Source: Acridotheres tristis
Lineage: Eukaryota; Chordata; Aves; Passeriformes; Sturnidae
NCBI GenBank assembly: GCA_037013685.1
Contig: CM072894.1
Span: 17,230,949-17,294,948, forward strand
Direction: 5' to 3'
Length of the DNA: 64,000 bases
The position numbers were made by a program, and so were the translations under genes. The notes below the pieces were generated by a model. It ran no database searches. It was not told the origin of the DNA and saw only the letters and a list, made by a program, of their open reading frames with translations. Each line of letters starts with the position of its first letter. The first letter of the stretch is position 1. Shown here in pieces: positions 11,324 through 22,720 of the stretch.

Positions 11324-12939
11324 CTGAAGGACAGATAAACAGCCAGGAATGAAAAGGGAGCTAGCCAAGAGAGAGACTGCACACAGTGACTGCCAACAAC
11401 AGTGATATCTTAAACTCTGTACAGACTTAGACAAATCTCCCTGCAGAAAACCCCATGTCACCATCTACATGCACATGCTTGAAATACCAGTGAAGGTGTC
11501 CAGTTTTGAGAGGATCACCTTAGCAAAACAAGTTCTTTGGGAAATACAGAGTTCAGAGGATCAATCTGAGCCTGTGACACCTGGTACAAAGCCTATAGCA
11601 CCAGTGCAACAACCTCCAACCCAGTTTTCAGAAGAAAACTCCATATACTATGGGATACCAAAAGCCTCATGCTTTTCAGAATCTTGCACGAAAACAGTAA
11701 TTTAATACTGTAAAGGTTATGCCAATGCAGCCTCCACAGGAAGAGTGAGTGCTATGAGGGTGTTCCTGCATTTGTAACCAAACCTCTGGCACACTCTATT
11801 TGGAGACACTGGTTTTGGTAATGCTCCTGGGGTGCTCTCATGTGAGGTCCTGGTCACCTTGCACCTCCTGACTGACCCAGAGGCAGACAACAGCAGGTCT
11901 CAGGTTCTGGAGAACACCCAAAGAGGGTTAAAAAAAGCAAAAATCCACATGGTCACTTAGTAAAACTCTTCATTGTAACTCTCCCTAGCTCAGCAGAACT
12001 GTAAGAGTTTTCCCAGTTACATGTAAGAGAAAATGGTGCAGCTGTTTGGACCAGCATTGCTCTTCATTTATCATATATGCTCTTTTGTTCTTCTAGAACA
12101 ATCAGCCATTTTATATTGTGGCATGTTCTCTAATCAACTCACAAGCACCAAATGCCTTTGTATATAAAATACATTTTGGGCTGAAATATGGAAAATCAAT
12201 GCATTTATTTCAAATGAAGATCAGCAACATATTGATTTACTATTTAGAAAAAGACATAGAGACTTAAAAGTAATTTTTACTTAAAATCTTAAAAACACTC
12301 TGAATAGTATTGATTTGATTTAAACATTAGACACTAAAACAAACTGATTGTTTCTTAAGCCAAGAGTAGGTAGATCCTGACACCTTGAAGGAAGATTTCT
12401 ATTCTACAAGTGCCATTGTTATCCCATTTCAGCAAGACTGTGCTGCCACCAGCAGGAAGATAAGAGAGCCTGGCAGTACACTGAAAAAAAAAATTAAATA
12501 GAGCAGCAAATCTGCATCAGGAATGTTTCTCACCAGGTGAATTTTCAGAGCACCACAGTGAGCAAGACTGCTGTAGCAATCAGTACAGGAACACAATATA
12601 TTAATGAACTTTTCTATTATCTCTTACTGATATACAAAGAGAACAGAATCTACATTTTAACTTGGTACTACACAGAATATTCCAGCTAACTGTGCTATTA
12701 ACTTTGGAAGAGTTTTTGTATGTGAATGCTCTGTTCACAATCACTGACTCAATTTCCAGTCAAATTACTTCAGAAAGGATTTACCAGGCCCATTAAAGAC
12801 TGCATAACATCCAACTCAAATAGCATCACAGAATAATTTCAGACCTTTTGAGACCTGCAAGTATGGTAAGGCATAAATGACACATCGGAGAATGGCAGGC
12901 ATAAAAATTCAGAGACCTCTATACAATCAGCTCACACAC
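11324..12939 (-). other. RAPGEF4: RAPGEF4 intron
   Basis: About 1.6 kb of intron within the DEP-coding part. Nothing recognisable apart from an A-run near 12484. Confidence 0.85.
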
Positions 12940-13046
12940 CTGTAAGTCTTCAGATGGTATTTCCGATCTCTTATCATGTGAGGAGCTCGGGACAGAATTG
13001 TATTCCTCAAAATCTTTCCAGCTTTAAGGATCTTTTCTGAAGGAAC
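12940..13046 (-). CDS. RAPGEF4: RAPGEF4 exon: pre-DEP and first part of DEP domain
   Basis: This 107-nt exon has a long pyrimidine tract and ACCAAG acceptor, and a GTGTGTGAG donor. It encodes 35 residues from [15 protein letters not shown] through [17 protein letters not shown], plus AG of a split arginine. It matches mammalian residues 198-232 with only two differences visible (Arg to Lys, Ala to Thr). It covers the start of the DEP domain, which directs EPAC2 to membranes. The start at GTT is fixed by phase: the preceding exon ends in phase 0 at Q|V. The donor is GTGTGT rather than the usual GTAAG/GTGAG. Confidence 0.95.
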
Positions 13047-13351
13047 CTTGGTGATAATGGAGAAAAAGAAAGACCAAGACATACGGATTTTAAACTTTCT
13101 GGAATCTTTGTACTGCTTTCTGCAAAACAAAACACAAATGCTCTTTTTCCTGAATTAAAAGTCCTCTTGCACAGAGGCTTACTTTTTCAGAGCAATGTAG
13201 TATATATTAGCGATTTTAAGTTTCATATACTTCTCACATCTAACAGAAAGCATCACTTCAGCTGATTCATATCACACCGTTGGAAATAGTTATTTCCATT
13301 TGTCTAATGGCCTGGCCTCTACAGCACACCTATTGTTCTATGTTCTATTAC
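13047..13351 (-). other. RAPGEF4: Short RAPGEF4 intron after the cassette exon
   Basis: A 305-nt intron with a long pyrimidine tract before its acceptor. Its small size contrasts with the 22 kb intron on the other side of the cassette exon. Confidence 0.9.
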
Positions 13352-13405
13352 CTGTGTAATGATTTTAGTAGGATGATGTGAGATGTGAGGATCAATAAGA
13401 GGTGT
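13352..13405 (-). CDS. RAPGEF4: RAPGEF4 54-nt cassette exon (18-residue alternative segment)
   Basis: The exon runs from a TTTTTCAG acceptor to a CAG|GTAATA donor. It is exactly 54 nt, phase 0 at both ends, so it can be included or skipped without changing frame. It encodes TPLIDPHISHHPTKIITQ, aligned with mammalian TPLIEPHVPLRPANTITK (residues 180-197). Mammalian EPAC2 is known in 1,011- and 993-residue forms that differ by 18 residues, and this is the counterpart of that segment. Its middle has diverged far more than the neighbouring DEP exons, which fits a disordered alternative insert. Whether it is alternatively spliced here is inferred from its symmetry. Confidence 0.92.
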
Positions 13406-13989
13406 CTGAAAAATAAAATGAAATTAAATATTTTTTTTAAGGTTGACCAGAAAAAATAAAATAAACACTAAAGTAAAAAAATGAACGAAAAAACTGTAAT
13501 AACAAAGAATAATGTGAAAGTACAAGCTCTGACCAGGAGACATGAATATAGAAAAAACTTCTGAAGACATCCTAAAGGCAAACTCGGTTGTTGAGGCTCA
13601 GCAAATTAAAACAGTGACGTGACATGTGGAGATGAATAACAAACCTTTGCTAAACTTTGTAAAGTACTAATGAAATGGGCAATGGCCGAACGTCACAGCA
13701 GATCTGGGCATACACAGGCATAGTCAGCTCTTCCTGCTGCACAACAACGTTCCCCAACACTTGTCTGATTTGCCATTCAGCCCCTCACCCCAGAAATTCT
13801 CTCCTCCTTCAGCACCTTCTTCTATTCAGCTATTTTCTCCCTTACAGCATAGCACAAGAAACAGAAATGGAGATAGAGCTTTTCTTCCACTATCTGTGTT
13901 TTCTAAATTAGCACCAGGCTGAGCTGGCAACCCTTTTATAGCTGCTCTGAAATGCAGAGGCACACAGGCCACTGACAGGGACCTGGGCA

Positions 13990-14260
13990 AGGACCTTCAC
14001 AAAGGGGCTGGTGAAGGAAAAAGAAAAGAACAAAGCAAGTGGCTTGGTTCTACAAAGGGAAGAGTGAAAGGGAAGACCATTGGAGCTCTACAGGAGAGAA
14101 GAAGAGAAGGAGATGAGAGAAATGGGAAAACAGGCAAATAAACAGGTGAAAGAGGGAGACAGGGAGCACATGGCACAATACAGAGGGAAAAGGAAAGCAG
14201 AAGGTTAAAGGACAGTAGAAATGGAGAACAAAGGAGAACAAAACCAAACTTCAGTAGCCA
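13990..14260 (+). repeat. Purine-rich tract
   Basis: About 270 bases are strongly enriched in A and G on the plus strand (pyrimidine-rich on the gene's sense strand), with many GAGAAG, GGGAAG and AAAGGAG runs but no strict unit. The open frames read across it on the minus strand (Leu/Pro/Ser/Phe-rich) are by-products of this composition. Confidence 0.6.
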
Positions 14261-15299
14261 CCTTAGAATGATGGGAAGACCTTTGGCTTTGCTGGGCCTA
14301 GTAGTTAACAGCATGGACCAAATTCACTTGGAGAGTGCAATGTCAGGAGACACAACACGAGGGCTGACTTTGGCTGGTGCTCAGGGCTTGCCAACAGCAG
14401 ATCAGGCTGAGCAGAGCTCTCCCACAAGGGCAAGACTCTGATCTTGGCCCACGGCAGCCACAGTGACTTCACAGCCCCACAGCAAAGCCAAGGCAGCCAG
14501 GGCAGATATGTGGTGAAACATGAGCCAGGGACTTCTGGGTTGCCAGGTACCAGTTTCCTTCAACTGGGCACCTGTCCATTAGCTCCTACGGGATTTTAAT
14601 GATGTGACAAAGTCCTTGTAGTTATCAAACAGTGCTAAGAGCTAAGAATGCACCAGGAAACGATGGGTCAGCTGGGAAGGGGAAAATCAGGGAAGTATAT
14701 GACAGAAATCAATAATCTTAACAGAGAGGCCTGTATATGGAAACCAAAGGGTTTTTTTCTATTCATACCTTACAAGAAGTGTCTGAAAAGGCATATCAAT
14801 ACAATTAAAAGGGGATTCCTGATTTTTCTCATTTAGTAATTAAACTATTTTTCATAAACTCATTTAAGTTCCAAGCATTTTTGTCCAGCCAGAAAAGCAG
14901 TAGCACATCCCTCAATATTTCTTGGTTTCTGAATCTATGTGAAATCTGCTCTGTATAGTCTATATTTGCAGTTAATATATGCAAAGAATAGCAAAAATCT
15001 TTCCAAAGATGCCTCTAATGAAAACAAAACTATTGAATAACAATCTCAAACAGTTACAAGCTCAACCTGGCTTCCAGATTTTATTTCTAGTTAGGAATAT
15101 ACTTAGAGGAGAGACAAAATGTGTAAGACAAAAAAAAATAGGAGATTTTTAGAGCAATAGACTAGTGAAAACAAATGCACTTTTTTGTTCTTTTGAGTTT
15201 CAATTAAGTTTTAACAAAAAAGCATACACGAATAGGTGAAAAATTGAACATGGATGAAGATTTTTCAGTAAGTCTTCCAACCTAATCAAAACAGGATAT

Positions 15300-17470
15300 A
15301 AAACAGCATTTGGAAGAAATTTCAAGCCAAAAGTACAGAAAAAAGCCAAGGTGAAAGCTAAGACACAGCACAAGAATCTGCAGAAAGCAGCAGGAAGGCT
15401 TGTTCACCTCCATCCTGACCAATACAGAAGGATCAGCTGCAAAGATAGAACACAACTTGGGTGAAGGTGATCGTGAAATGATCCAGTGTCAGAACTTTAC
15501 AGAAAGAAGAAAGAGCATTAAAGCAGGCACAATGGACTAGGAAGAAAAGTTTCCATGAAAACAGAATACTGATAGCTATATTCCTGGAGTGGGTCATGGG
15601 GGAACAAGTATGAGGTAAAAGGAGTTAATGGGAGCTGGCAATTACTTAAAGAAACAATATTAATCATACATACAATATATACTAGAACTTAACTAGAAGG
15701 TGAAATAAAGACTCAGCTAAAGAGCTCTTCACTAACACACAAGAAGGAAATACACAGAAAGGAGAAAGTAGACGGTCTAGGGAAAGCAAGTATGAATTGA
15801 ATAACAAAGGACAGAATTAGAAAAGCAAAGGTATAAAATGAGACAGACCAAGATGCCATGCCAAGAAATGTCAAAAGGTAAAAAAACATTCCACAAGTAC
15901 ATTAGTAGTAAAACAAAGAAAACAAACAGTGTTGAGCTACTGTTTAACAGAGGGAAATCTATTTAGAGCAGAAACCTTTGATTTGTTTTTAGTCAACATT
16001 CATTAGAAAGATCAGTGGCAGAGAGACGGTTAATATCCTAAGTAGCAGAATGACAGGAGTAGCATTTCAACCTTGAAAAAAACCCCCAAAACATAAATTA
16101 GCTGTTTTCAGATTGGCTTTGTAGAATTTCATGTAGGAAATTGAAGAGCTCAAAGAAACTTAACGAGGGCTGCATCCATGTCAGAACCATCAGCAGCCAC
16201 TTTTGGGGTCTAAGGAAGGCAGCTGAAGACAGAAATATGGTAAAGGAGAAGCTGAAAAAATATAGATGTCAGTCTTCCTAGAAAAAGTCCATTTGTAAGC
16301 ACCTGGAAAAGAACAGGGAGATGAGTCAAATGTGACGTATATTAACCAAGAATAAAGCATGCCACATGGATCTAATTTCTTCTCATCACTGAGTAGCAAC
16401 ACTGATAGATTAGATAAGGAACAGTAGATTTTCAACCCTTCAGTAAGGCTTTAGCACTTTTTCATCAGATATTCTCTTCTGCAACAGGCAGATTAAATTC
16501 TTACAAAATAGGTGCAAAGTGAGTTGGAAAAGTGCATTTTGAAAGCAGTGAAGCAAAGTCAAACTGGCAGTCATACCAGAGCCCTGTTGTAAGCAGCGTT
16601 CAAGAATATACCACTTCTGATAATATTAAATATTAACACAGGATGAAGCAGAATACACATTTATTGATTCTGCAGGAGACTTCAGGATGGGAGAGATTGC
16701 ACATACATTGCAGAGTAAGTTTACAATATGAAACAGCTGTAACACTGGTCTAAACAAATGATGCTTTCATGCAACACAGAGTGATGACTACATTTCTGAA
16801 GCAGGTGGAATCAGCTAAATAAAGACAGGATAAGGAACAAGTGTCTTAGTGCAGTACTACAGGAAAGGAAAAAAGGTTTATAATGTTTTGAATACTTAAA
16901 TATTAAACACAACCGAATAACCAATGCCATACTTGTGTGAAAGCAGCAAATACTGTGCTGGAATGTAGTGATATATTAGATACATAATGGTGCTGTGCTT
17001 TAGACAGCCTAGTAAGACCTAATATAAAGCACTGTGTCTCATTTGCCTACTTTACTCCAGAAGTAACTAAACTAGCTGGACAGAATTTAGACGAAAGCAA
17101 TAAGAATAATCAGAAAGCACGACATAAATAATCAAAGTTGTTGAGCTAAGGAAAAGGCAAATCTTAGCAGAGATGTGATTAAAAAAAGTCTTCAGATTTA
17201 AAAGGCCTTTCGAAAGGAGAAAGAAGTGGCCTACTCCATCATGCAGAGATCAGGAAATAATTTCAATTGCTGTAAGAAAGATTCAGTTTAGGCATTGCTG
17301 AAGCTTTCCTCGCAGTGTGGACAGTGAATACCAGCAGATTGCCAGAGAGGTCTGGTTCCTCCATCTTTGGGAGGATACACAAGGGATCTGTCAGGAGTGA
17401 CACTGCTATAGTGTGCATGTGGCTTGGGGATGGACTCAATGCCTTCCTGAAGTAGTTTTTAGCCTTACCA
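15300..17470 (+). mobile_element. Old, decayed CR1-type LINE, about 2.2 kb, 5'-truncated
   Basis: Read on the plus strand, the segment follows the CR1 reverse-transcriptase region and 3' end, with many mutations. Recognisable landmarks in order: GGTGATCGTGAAATGAT (15469), GGAGTTAATGGGAGCTGGCAA (about 15621), ACATTCCACAAGTACATTAG (about 15886), ATCTAATTTCTTC (about 16370), CTTCAGTAAGGCTTT (about 16439), a block around TAGTAAGACCTAATATAAAG (about 17010), GAAAGCAATAAGAATAATC (about 17093), and a 3' part with CTGTCAGGAGTGACACTGC and GGATGGACTCAATGCCTTCC. Frames are broken throughout. It lies antisense to RAPGEF4. The high divergence indicates an old subfamily, not the young avian CR1s. Confidence 0.75.
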
Positions 17471-19319
17471 CACGGTACTGTGCAATTTTTGAGGACACCT
17501 TTACAAGTTTAAAACTAATTCAGCCACAGGGTGGTGCTTAAGGAAACGATCAGTAATAGATCCCAGGGCAGCGAGCCCGAGACAGTCCTTCCTCCTCAGG
17601 GACAATGCCAAAGGACATGTCCAGCAAAGAATGCCTGAAGTTACAGCCTTTCAAAGCTGCTGCACTGAGCTCTGGCTGCACTAGTGATTAGCTGAAATGC
17701 AATAAATGGAAACACAGGGCTTGGACTGAGTTTGCTATAGAAGGGCAAGACACACTTCAAAGGCAGAAAAATGTAACATCAATTAGTTAACAGGAGATAC
17801 AGGGCTCCAGCAACAACTTCCCATCAGAAAAAAAAAAAAATTCATTCTGTTTAGGGACAGTCATAGCTTGGCTAAAGACCACGAATTGTTTTGTGAATCT
17901 TTATAGTCCTGGATTTTTCATTAAGGATTGCTTAGAAAGCACTTAAAAAAAAAAAAATCCAGCAGAGAGTGAGGAGAGCGTTTAATTGACTTCTTAACAC
18001 ATCCTGCTATCTTTGAAGAATTAATGAGACTAAAGTACATACCTGTGGCACAGAGGTCCTTGATGATCCCATTTTTCAGAACTTCTGAATAAGGGAAAAG
18101 GGACCATGCAAAGGGCTCAGATAAGCAAGCCAATTACAATAGTTTACAAACTATTATTCATCTCCTGGCCACAGGAGTGACCAGTGTACCTGCTCTTAGC
18201 TTTCCTTCAGTGTGAGATAGAGCAACACAGCAATATCACATACTCAAACAGTTTGCTATGACCTGCTGATCTCTCCTGTAGGGCAGGAGGTCATATGGGT
18301 CTGGAGGGTGGAGAAGGGAAAGCTGCTGATGTTGGTAGGGGAAAGCAGAAAATTATTATGAGAAACTGTGGTAAAAAGGCTTTTAGTATTAACACTGACA
18401 AACTGTCTACCTGTACATTTATGGATTCACATTTGAGCCATCCAAACAAACCCTTCACAAAGCCAATCACAAAACTCCCTATTTAAATTGGGGTGAAGCA
18501 GAGGAAGTAATAATTTTAGCCTCCATTCCTTTCAAGATTCAAATATTTATGCATGAGAGCAATATCACAGATTTAAATAGGACTATTCATGTGTATAATT
18601 TTATGCACACATTTAATCTGTGGAGAAATAGGCCTTAGATTTCAAACTACAGGGCAAGGCCTGTCTTTATTTTGTTGTTTCTTACATCACTGAGCAATAT
18701 GCAGACAAATAAATAATAAAATGAACAACAATAATAGTGACCTACCATGAGATCTGTATTTGTCAACTTATTTGAATTTGCTAAATAAAATCCAAAAACA
18801 TCTCTTACAAAAATAGATTTTTCTATTCCCCTTGTTAAATAGCTGTGAAGGAATGTTTCTCAGCCTTTACATATGAATGAATACTTTAGATCTACAGCAA
18901 TTTGGATCTATAAAATCAAGTGATGAGGGGGACTTAATTTACTTCTCTCAAATGCAAACGTAGGATATGTGTATTGCAAAGAACTAAGATGAAATAAAGT
19001 AAAAGCCAATGAATCACTTTTTTTTTTTTTTCTCATGACCTCAGTGTAGCTCATCTCGGAACAGAGAACAAGTTTCAGTATTGATTGGAGTTAACCACAG
19101 CATGTTACCAGGGTGATCAGATAAACCTGTGCACTACTGTTGATCCCTTTATTTTCAGCTGGGGAACTGAAAAGAATTGCAAGTGACATCTGTTTTCCTG
19201 CTGGCTGCCAGGGGAATCCAGAACAAACAAAGGACAAAAGCCACACACATTGAAAGGTGTCAGCAGCAACAGCCACATCACTAAGAGGTCTGTTTGTTTT
19301 ACATCCTCACTATTTACCA

Positions 19320-19420
19320 CTATTGGTGATTTATGGTCTAATCCAAATCCCACTGAAATCACAAGGAAGTCCCTAATTGACTCAATGAATGTTGAGCCAG
19401 GCCCATAGCATCTGATTCTC
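19320..19420. repeat. Possible old interspersed repeat fragment
   Basis: AATCCCACTGAAATCACAAG, then TTGACTCAATGAATGTTGAG and CCAGGCCC, resemble a common motif of old amniote repeats (alternating 'CCCACTGAAGTCA' and 'TTGACTTCAATGG' then 'CAGGCCC'). I cannot name the family. Confidence 0.3.
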
Positions 19421-20157
19421 CTAACTGTACTTCAGTTATATGCTTCAGAGCATATTCAGCTCTTACTGGTTCCAAATGACTCCTGATGCCTTCTGATGAC
19501 TGACATTTTTGACCGACATTTTTTTAGTATCTTTGTATACATCTCCCGAAAGACTTCTAGTGCCCTGTTTCACATGGGAAGAAATAAAATATACAAAAAA
19601 CTCCATTCCCACAACATTGGCAAAATAATAGCCAGTCAGTAAGATACAGCTAACAACTAGCCAGAGTCCCCACTGCCCTCCCACATAACACCTCCCACTT
19701 CTACTCTCACCATTCTTTCTCAAGCTTATTGTAATGACATCTATTTGTGCTGCTTCAGACCAAAGGCAGAGATAAGAGTTCCAAAGGTGGTGTAGAGATG
19801 ACTCTTTTTCCAATACAGGCTATTATTTCCAGCACTCCAGAATAACTATATAACAGGGATAGAGCTGAGCATACAGTTTCACAGCTTTTGGAGTGCGTCT
19901 TCAGCTGGAAAGCAGTCTTTATGGATAGAGTATCTTGAAGTTAACTCCATTGGTCCTATTTCCAGCTATGTCTATGCAGACTGCACCAACCTCTGCTAGG
20001 ATACTACAGGGAAAACAGTACACTTATTGAATGCAGATTGGTGAACATGAGAGAAAACAGCTGACCAAAGATCTGGTCATTAAAAGGTCCTTTGGAACAC
20101 ATTTTTGTCAAAATTTGAAGGAAAATGTAATCAATATTGTAGGAATTCCCCTACATC

Positions 20158-20296
20158 CCCCTAAGATTAGCTCAGCTGGTCAGAGCATGGTGCTAATAAC
20201 ATTAAGGTTGCAGGCCAATCTCCATATGGACCATTCACTTAGGAGTTGGACTTTATTGTCCTTGTGGATCCCTTCCAACACAGAATATTCTGTGCC
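20158..20296 (+). mobile_element. tRNA-Ile-derived SINE with CR1-like tail (TguSINE1 type), near full length
   Basis: The first 75 bases read as a decayed tRNA-Ile: a box A TAGCTCAGCTGG at about 20168, an anticodon-loop region TGCTAATAAC giving anticodon AAT, and a degenerate T-arm CAGGCCAATCTCC. The following part, GAGTTGGAC ... CCTTGTGGATCCCTTCCAAC, ends in ACAGAATATTCTGTG, a CR1-like 3' tail. This tRNA-Ile plus CR1-tail build is that of TguSINE1 of passerine birds, mobilised by CR1. The box B is damaged, so it is not a functional tRNA gene. Confidence 0.85.
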
Positions 20297-20534
20297 CTGT
20301 GACTATACTAGCCTATACTGGATTTCTGGAGTAGCCCTATGTAGAATATGCTGATGTAGTGACCAATGCTTGCCATCAGAAGACAATCTTTGTGATGACC
20401 TCTAACCCCCAAGCATGCACAGTCCATAAGAAACTTTGGCCCACACTCCCTGCCGTGGGGACTTGATGGTTGGGACATGGTACCAGGACTAAGCTCTGGG
20501 TCCCACCCAGACAGTCATATTTAATCACAGAGCT

Positions 20535-20625
20535 AATCACAGAATGTTCTGAGCTGGAAGGGACCCATAAGGATCATCAAGTCCAACTCTTAGATGAATG
20601 GCTCATACAGAGAGATTCACCACAC
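20535..20625 (-). mobile_element. Second TguSINE1-type copy, opposite orientation, 5'-truncated
   Basis: The reverse complement reads from the T-arm end of the tRNA part (CTGTATGAGCCATTCATCTA) through AGAGTTGGACTTGATGATCC to TTCCAGCTCAGAACATTCTG, paralleling the copy at 20158-20296 by eye over some 85 bases. The tRNA A box and anticodon are missing. It lies about 240 bases from the first copy, facing it. Confidence 0.8.
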
Positions 20626-21199
20626 CCTTTCAGAAGACAAAAAAAGTGGAAATAGAAACATAATCATCACTCCTATCATGCATTCTCCTCTTCACTCTCC
20701 CCACAAACTTGCAGCAGCTGGGAGAACCAGCCTTTTCTCCATAAGATAGCACTGGCAGCCAAAAAGCAAAGTACCTGCTCACATCTGCTAACTGGAAAAG
20801 TCCAAAACTGACAATGACTGACCTCATACCAGGTCTGTATGGGACTTAGCAATTAAAAAATACTTGGCAACTAACAAAGGACAAACTACCCAAGAAGATC
20901 ACTTGTTTTAAAAGGACCAGTATAGACAGTCTCAAACTGTACTACCAAAGGATCTTCAAGCCACTCATGCTCAAAGAAGACAACTATTCTAGTCTCTTAC
21001 CAAACATCTGTAAACAGCAAAATGAGGAGAATGGCAAGGTATGAATGGATGAAAACATAGTTACAGGATTTTCAAAATTAGGGAAGAAAATAATCAAATT
21101 TTTAAAATTTTCGGAGTTTCATAAAGCTATAACACCTGTCACCTAAAAACCCATAATCTAACTACAAACTATCTAAACCAAGCAAAATAGCTTAGTAGA

Positions 21200-21400
21200 A
21201 ATTGTCAGGGCTAGTGGTTAAAGAGAGCCCAGTTTTATTCTGTTTTTTTTGACTGCAGAACCTTACACAAATCGCCTAATCACAGTGTGTTTCATTTTCC
21301 CCTTTTTGGAGAGAGGAATACTAATAATTTTTACCTTTGTAAAATGCTTTGAGTACTGTCAGCAAATGGGCTACTATCAAAATATTCAGAGTAATGATGG
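21200..21400 (+). repeat. Ancient MIR/L2-like SINE remnant
   Basis: The order of motifs matches old amniote MIR/L2-tailed SINEs: CACAAATCGCCTAATC, a TTTCATTTTCCCC stretch, ACTAATAATTTTTACC, then TTTGTAAAATGCTTTGAG and an ATGGGCTACTATCAAAAT end. Divergence is very high; family assignment is by motif order only. Confidence 0.5.
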
Positions 21401-22569
21401 CTGGTTTCAAATCTATATTCTTTAAATGTAATACAATGTGAAGACTATGCTGTATTTTAAAATACATTTTAAAATTGCTTTTCTTTAGTAATCTACATTT
21501 TTAAAGCACATAAACAGGAAAACGTGTTCTTTAAATTCTCAGATATTCAGTGTAGCAAATTTATTTTAGAAAGTTAAATTGAATTCGCATTATTAACACT
21601 TCTACAATGTTTTCTTGACAAACTATAAATGTCCCTCCTTTTAACACAAAATGATTCAGCCATTACCAAAAATGACACTTCACTGTGAATGTCAAAAGGG
21701 AAAAAGAATATTGAAATAGACTATGACCAGTGCACAAAGCCCCCCAGAACATGGCTAATGATGTCTTATTTTCCCGTCATTTTTCTACTTCCCCACTACA
21801 ATGAAACAGCTGCTATAACTACACTGCCTGCATTGAATAAAATGTCAGAAAATGCTAACTCTGCTGTGAGCATTCCCAATATTCTGATAGAGGTGTGACT
21901 ACAGTTATCATAATGAGTTTCAAGCCAGTGTTTTCAGGGTTTCTCTGCTCCTGCTTCTCTTTAACCTACGAAAGAATAAAACATTTTTTTTGTCTCTTAT
22001 GCAAACTACTGGTTTCTTAGTATACACGGCTTTAAAAGTATGCCTACCTGAAATTACTTCCTTCTTTAAAAACCAGCTATAACGACAAAGACTTTAAAAG
22101 TACAATAAATATTAGGCAGCAAGGTTACCAGTTTTTACCATGTCTCTCATGCATGCTCTAGGCATATAGCATCTATTCAAAAGACAAACTGTAGGGATGT
22201 TAAAGATTAAAGAGCTTCTGGAGGATTTAACCCACTTATTTCTAGATACCTTTTTAACTTTGGCAAGCATCTCCTGCCTTCAAGACTCCCAGAAGGTACT
22301 CTGTCTAGAAAACAGGGTTGGACGGGCTCTCCTAGGTTTCAATTACATCCAGATGCCAGAACTGCCTTCTGAGGACGAGGCAGTGAAATTCTAGATTAAG
22401 TGATTTCGTGTCAAACACAAGGGCGCCAAAACCTGGATGGAGTGTGAATTATGTGTGAAACTGTGAACCTGTTAAAATTAGTGGTAAAATTCTTGACTTC
22501 AGTGTAGTTAAAACACTATCCAAGCGAGGCAAGTGGACCACTGCTTCCTTGGTGACAGCAGTTTATGTG

Positions 22570-22720
22570 TTGTGTGATCCCCACTAGTCATTGCACCTCT
22601 GAGTGTTTCAACCCCTCCGTGGTAAAATGGGAACAACAGTGTCTACTCACAACTTCAACAAATGATGAGGATAAGCAATTGAAAACACTGCTGAATGCTG
22701 CAACTGGAATCCCGGAAGTC
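22570..22720 (+). repeat. Ancient MIR/L2-like SINE remnant
   Basis: Motifs TTGCACCTCTGAGTG, GTGGTAAAATGGGAACAACAG, ACTCACAACTTC and GATGAGGATAAGCAATTGAAA, then CACTGCTGAATGCTGC, follow the standard order of this old SINE class. Confidence 0.55.

Noticed and set aside
12822..12862. Possible CR1 3' relic (CATCACAGAATAATTTCAGACC).
   Set aside because: Only about 40 bases resemble CR1 and nothing around them continues the match.
13047..13058. The intron end before the DEP exon reads IITK in frame with VPSEK, like mammalian TITK-VPSEK, suggesting the exon extends upstream.
   Set aside because: The true homologue of that segment is the separate exon at 13352-13405, which ends IITQ at a donor in phase 0. 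The reading in the intron is part of its pyrimidine tract and AAG acceptor, so the match is coincidental.
13047..13119. Alternative acceptor GCAG before base 13119 that would extend the DEP exon by 24 codons.
   Set aside because: The open frame needs a phase-2 upstream exon. Both upstream donors are phase 0, and phase-0 entry hits a stop.
13997..14314. 105-codon Leu/Pro/Ser-rich minus-strand frame resembling a membrane peptide.
   Set aside because: It is a by-product of the purine-rich tract read in reverse; overlapping frames show the same biased composition.
20158..20233. Possible functional tRNA-Ile gene.
   Set aside because: The T-arm/box B is degraded, the acceptor stem does not pair well and a CR1-like tail follows, so it is a SINE.
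20031..20354. 107-codon plus-strand open frame.
   Set aside because: It runs straight through the tRNA-derived SINE and is explained by it.
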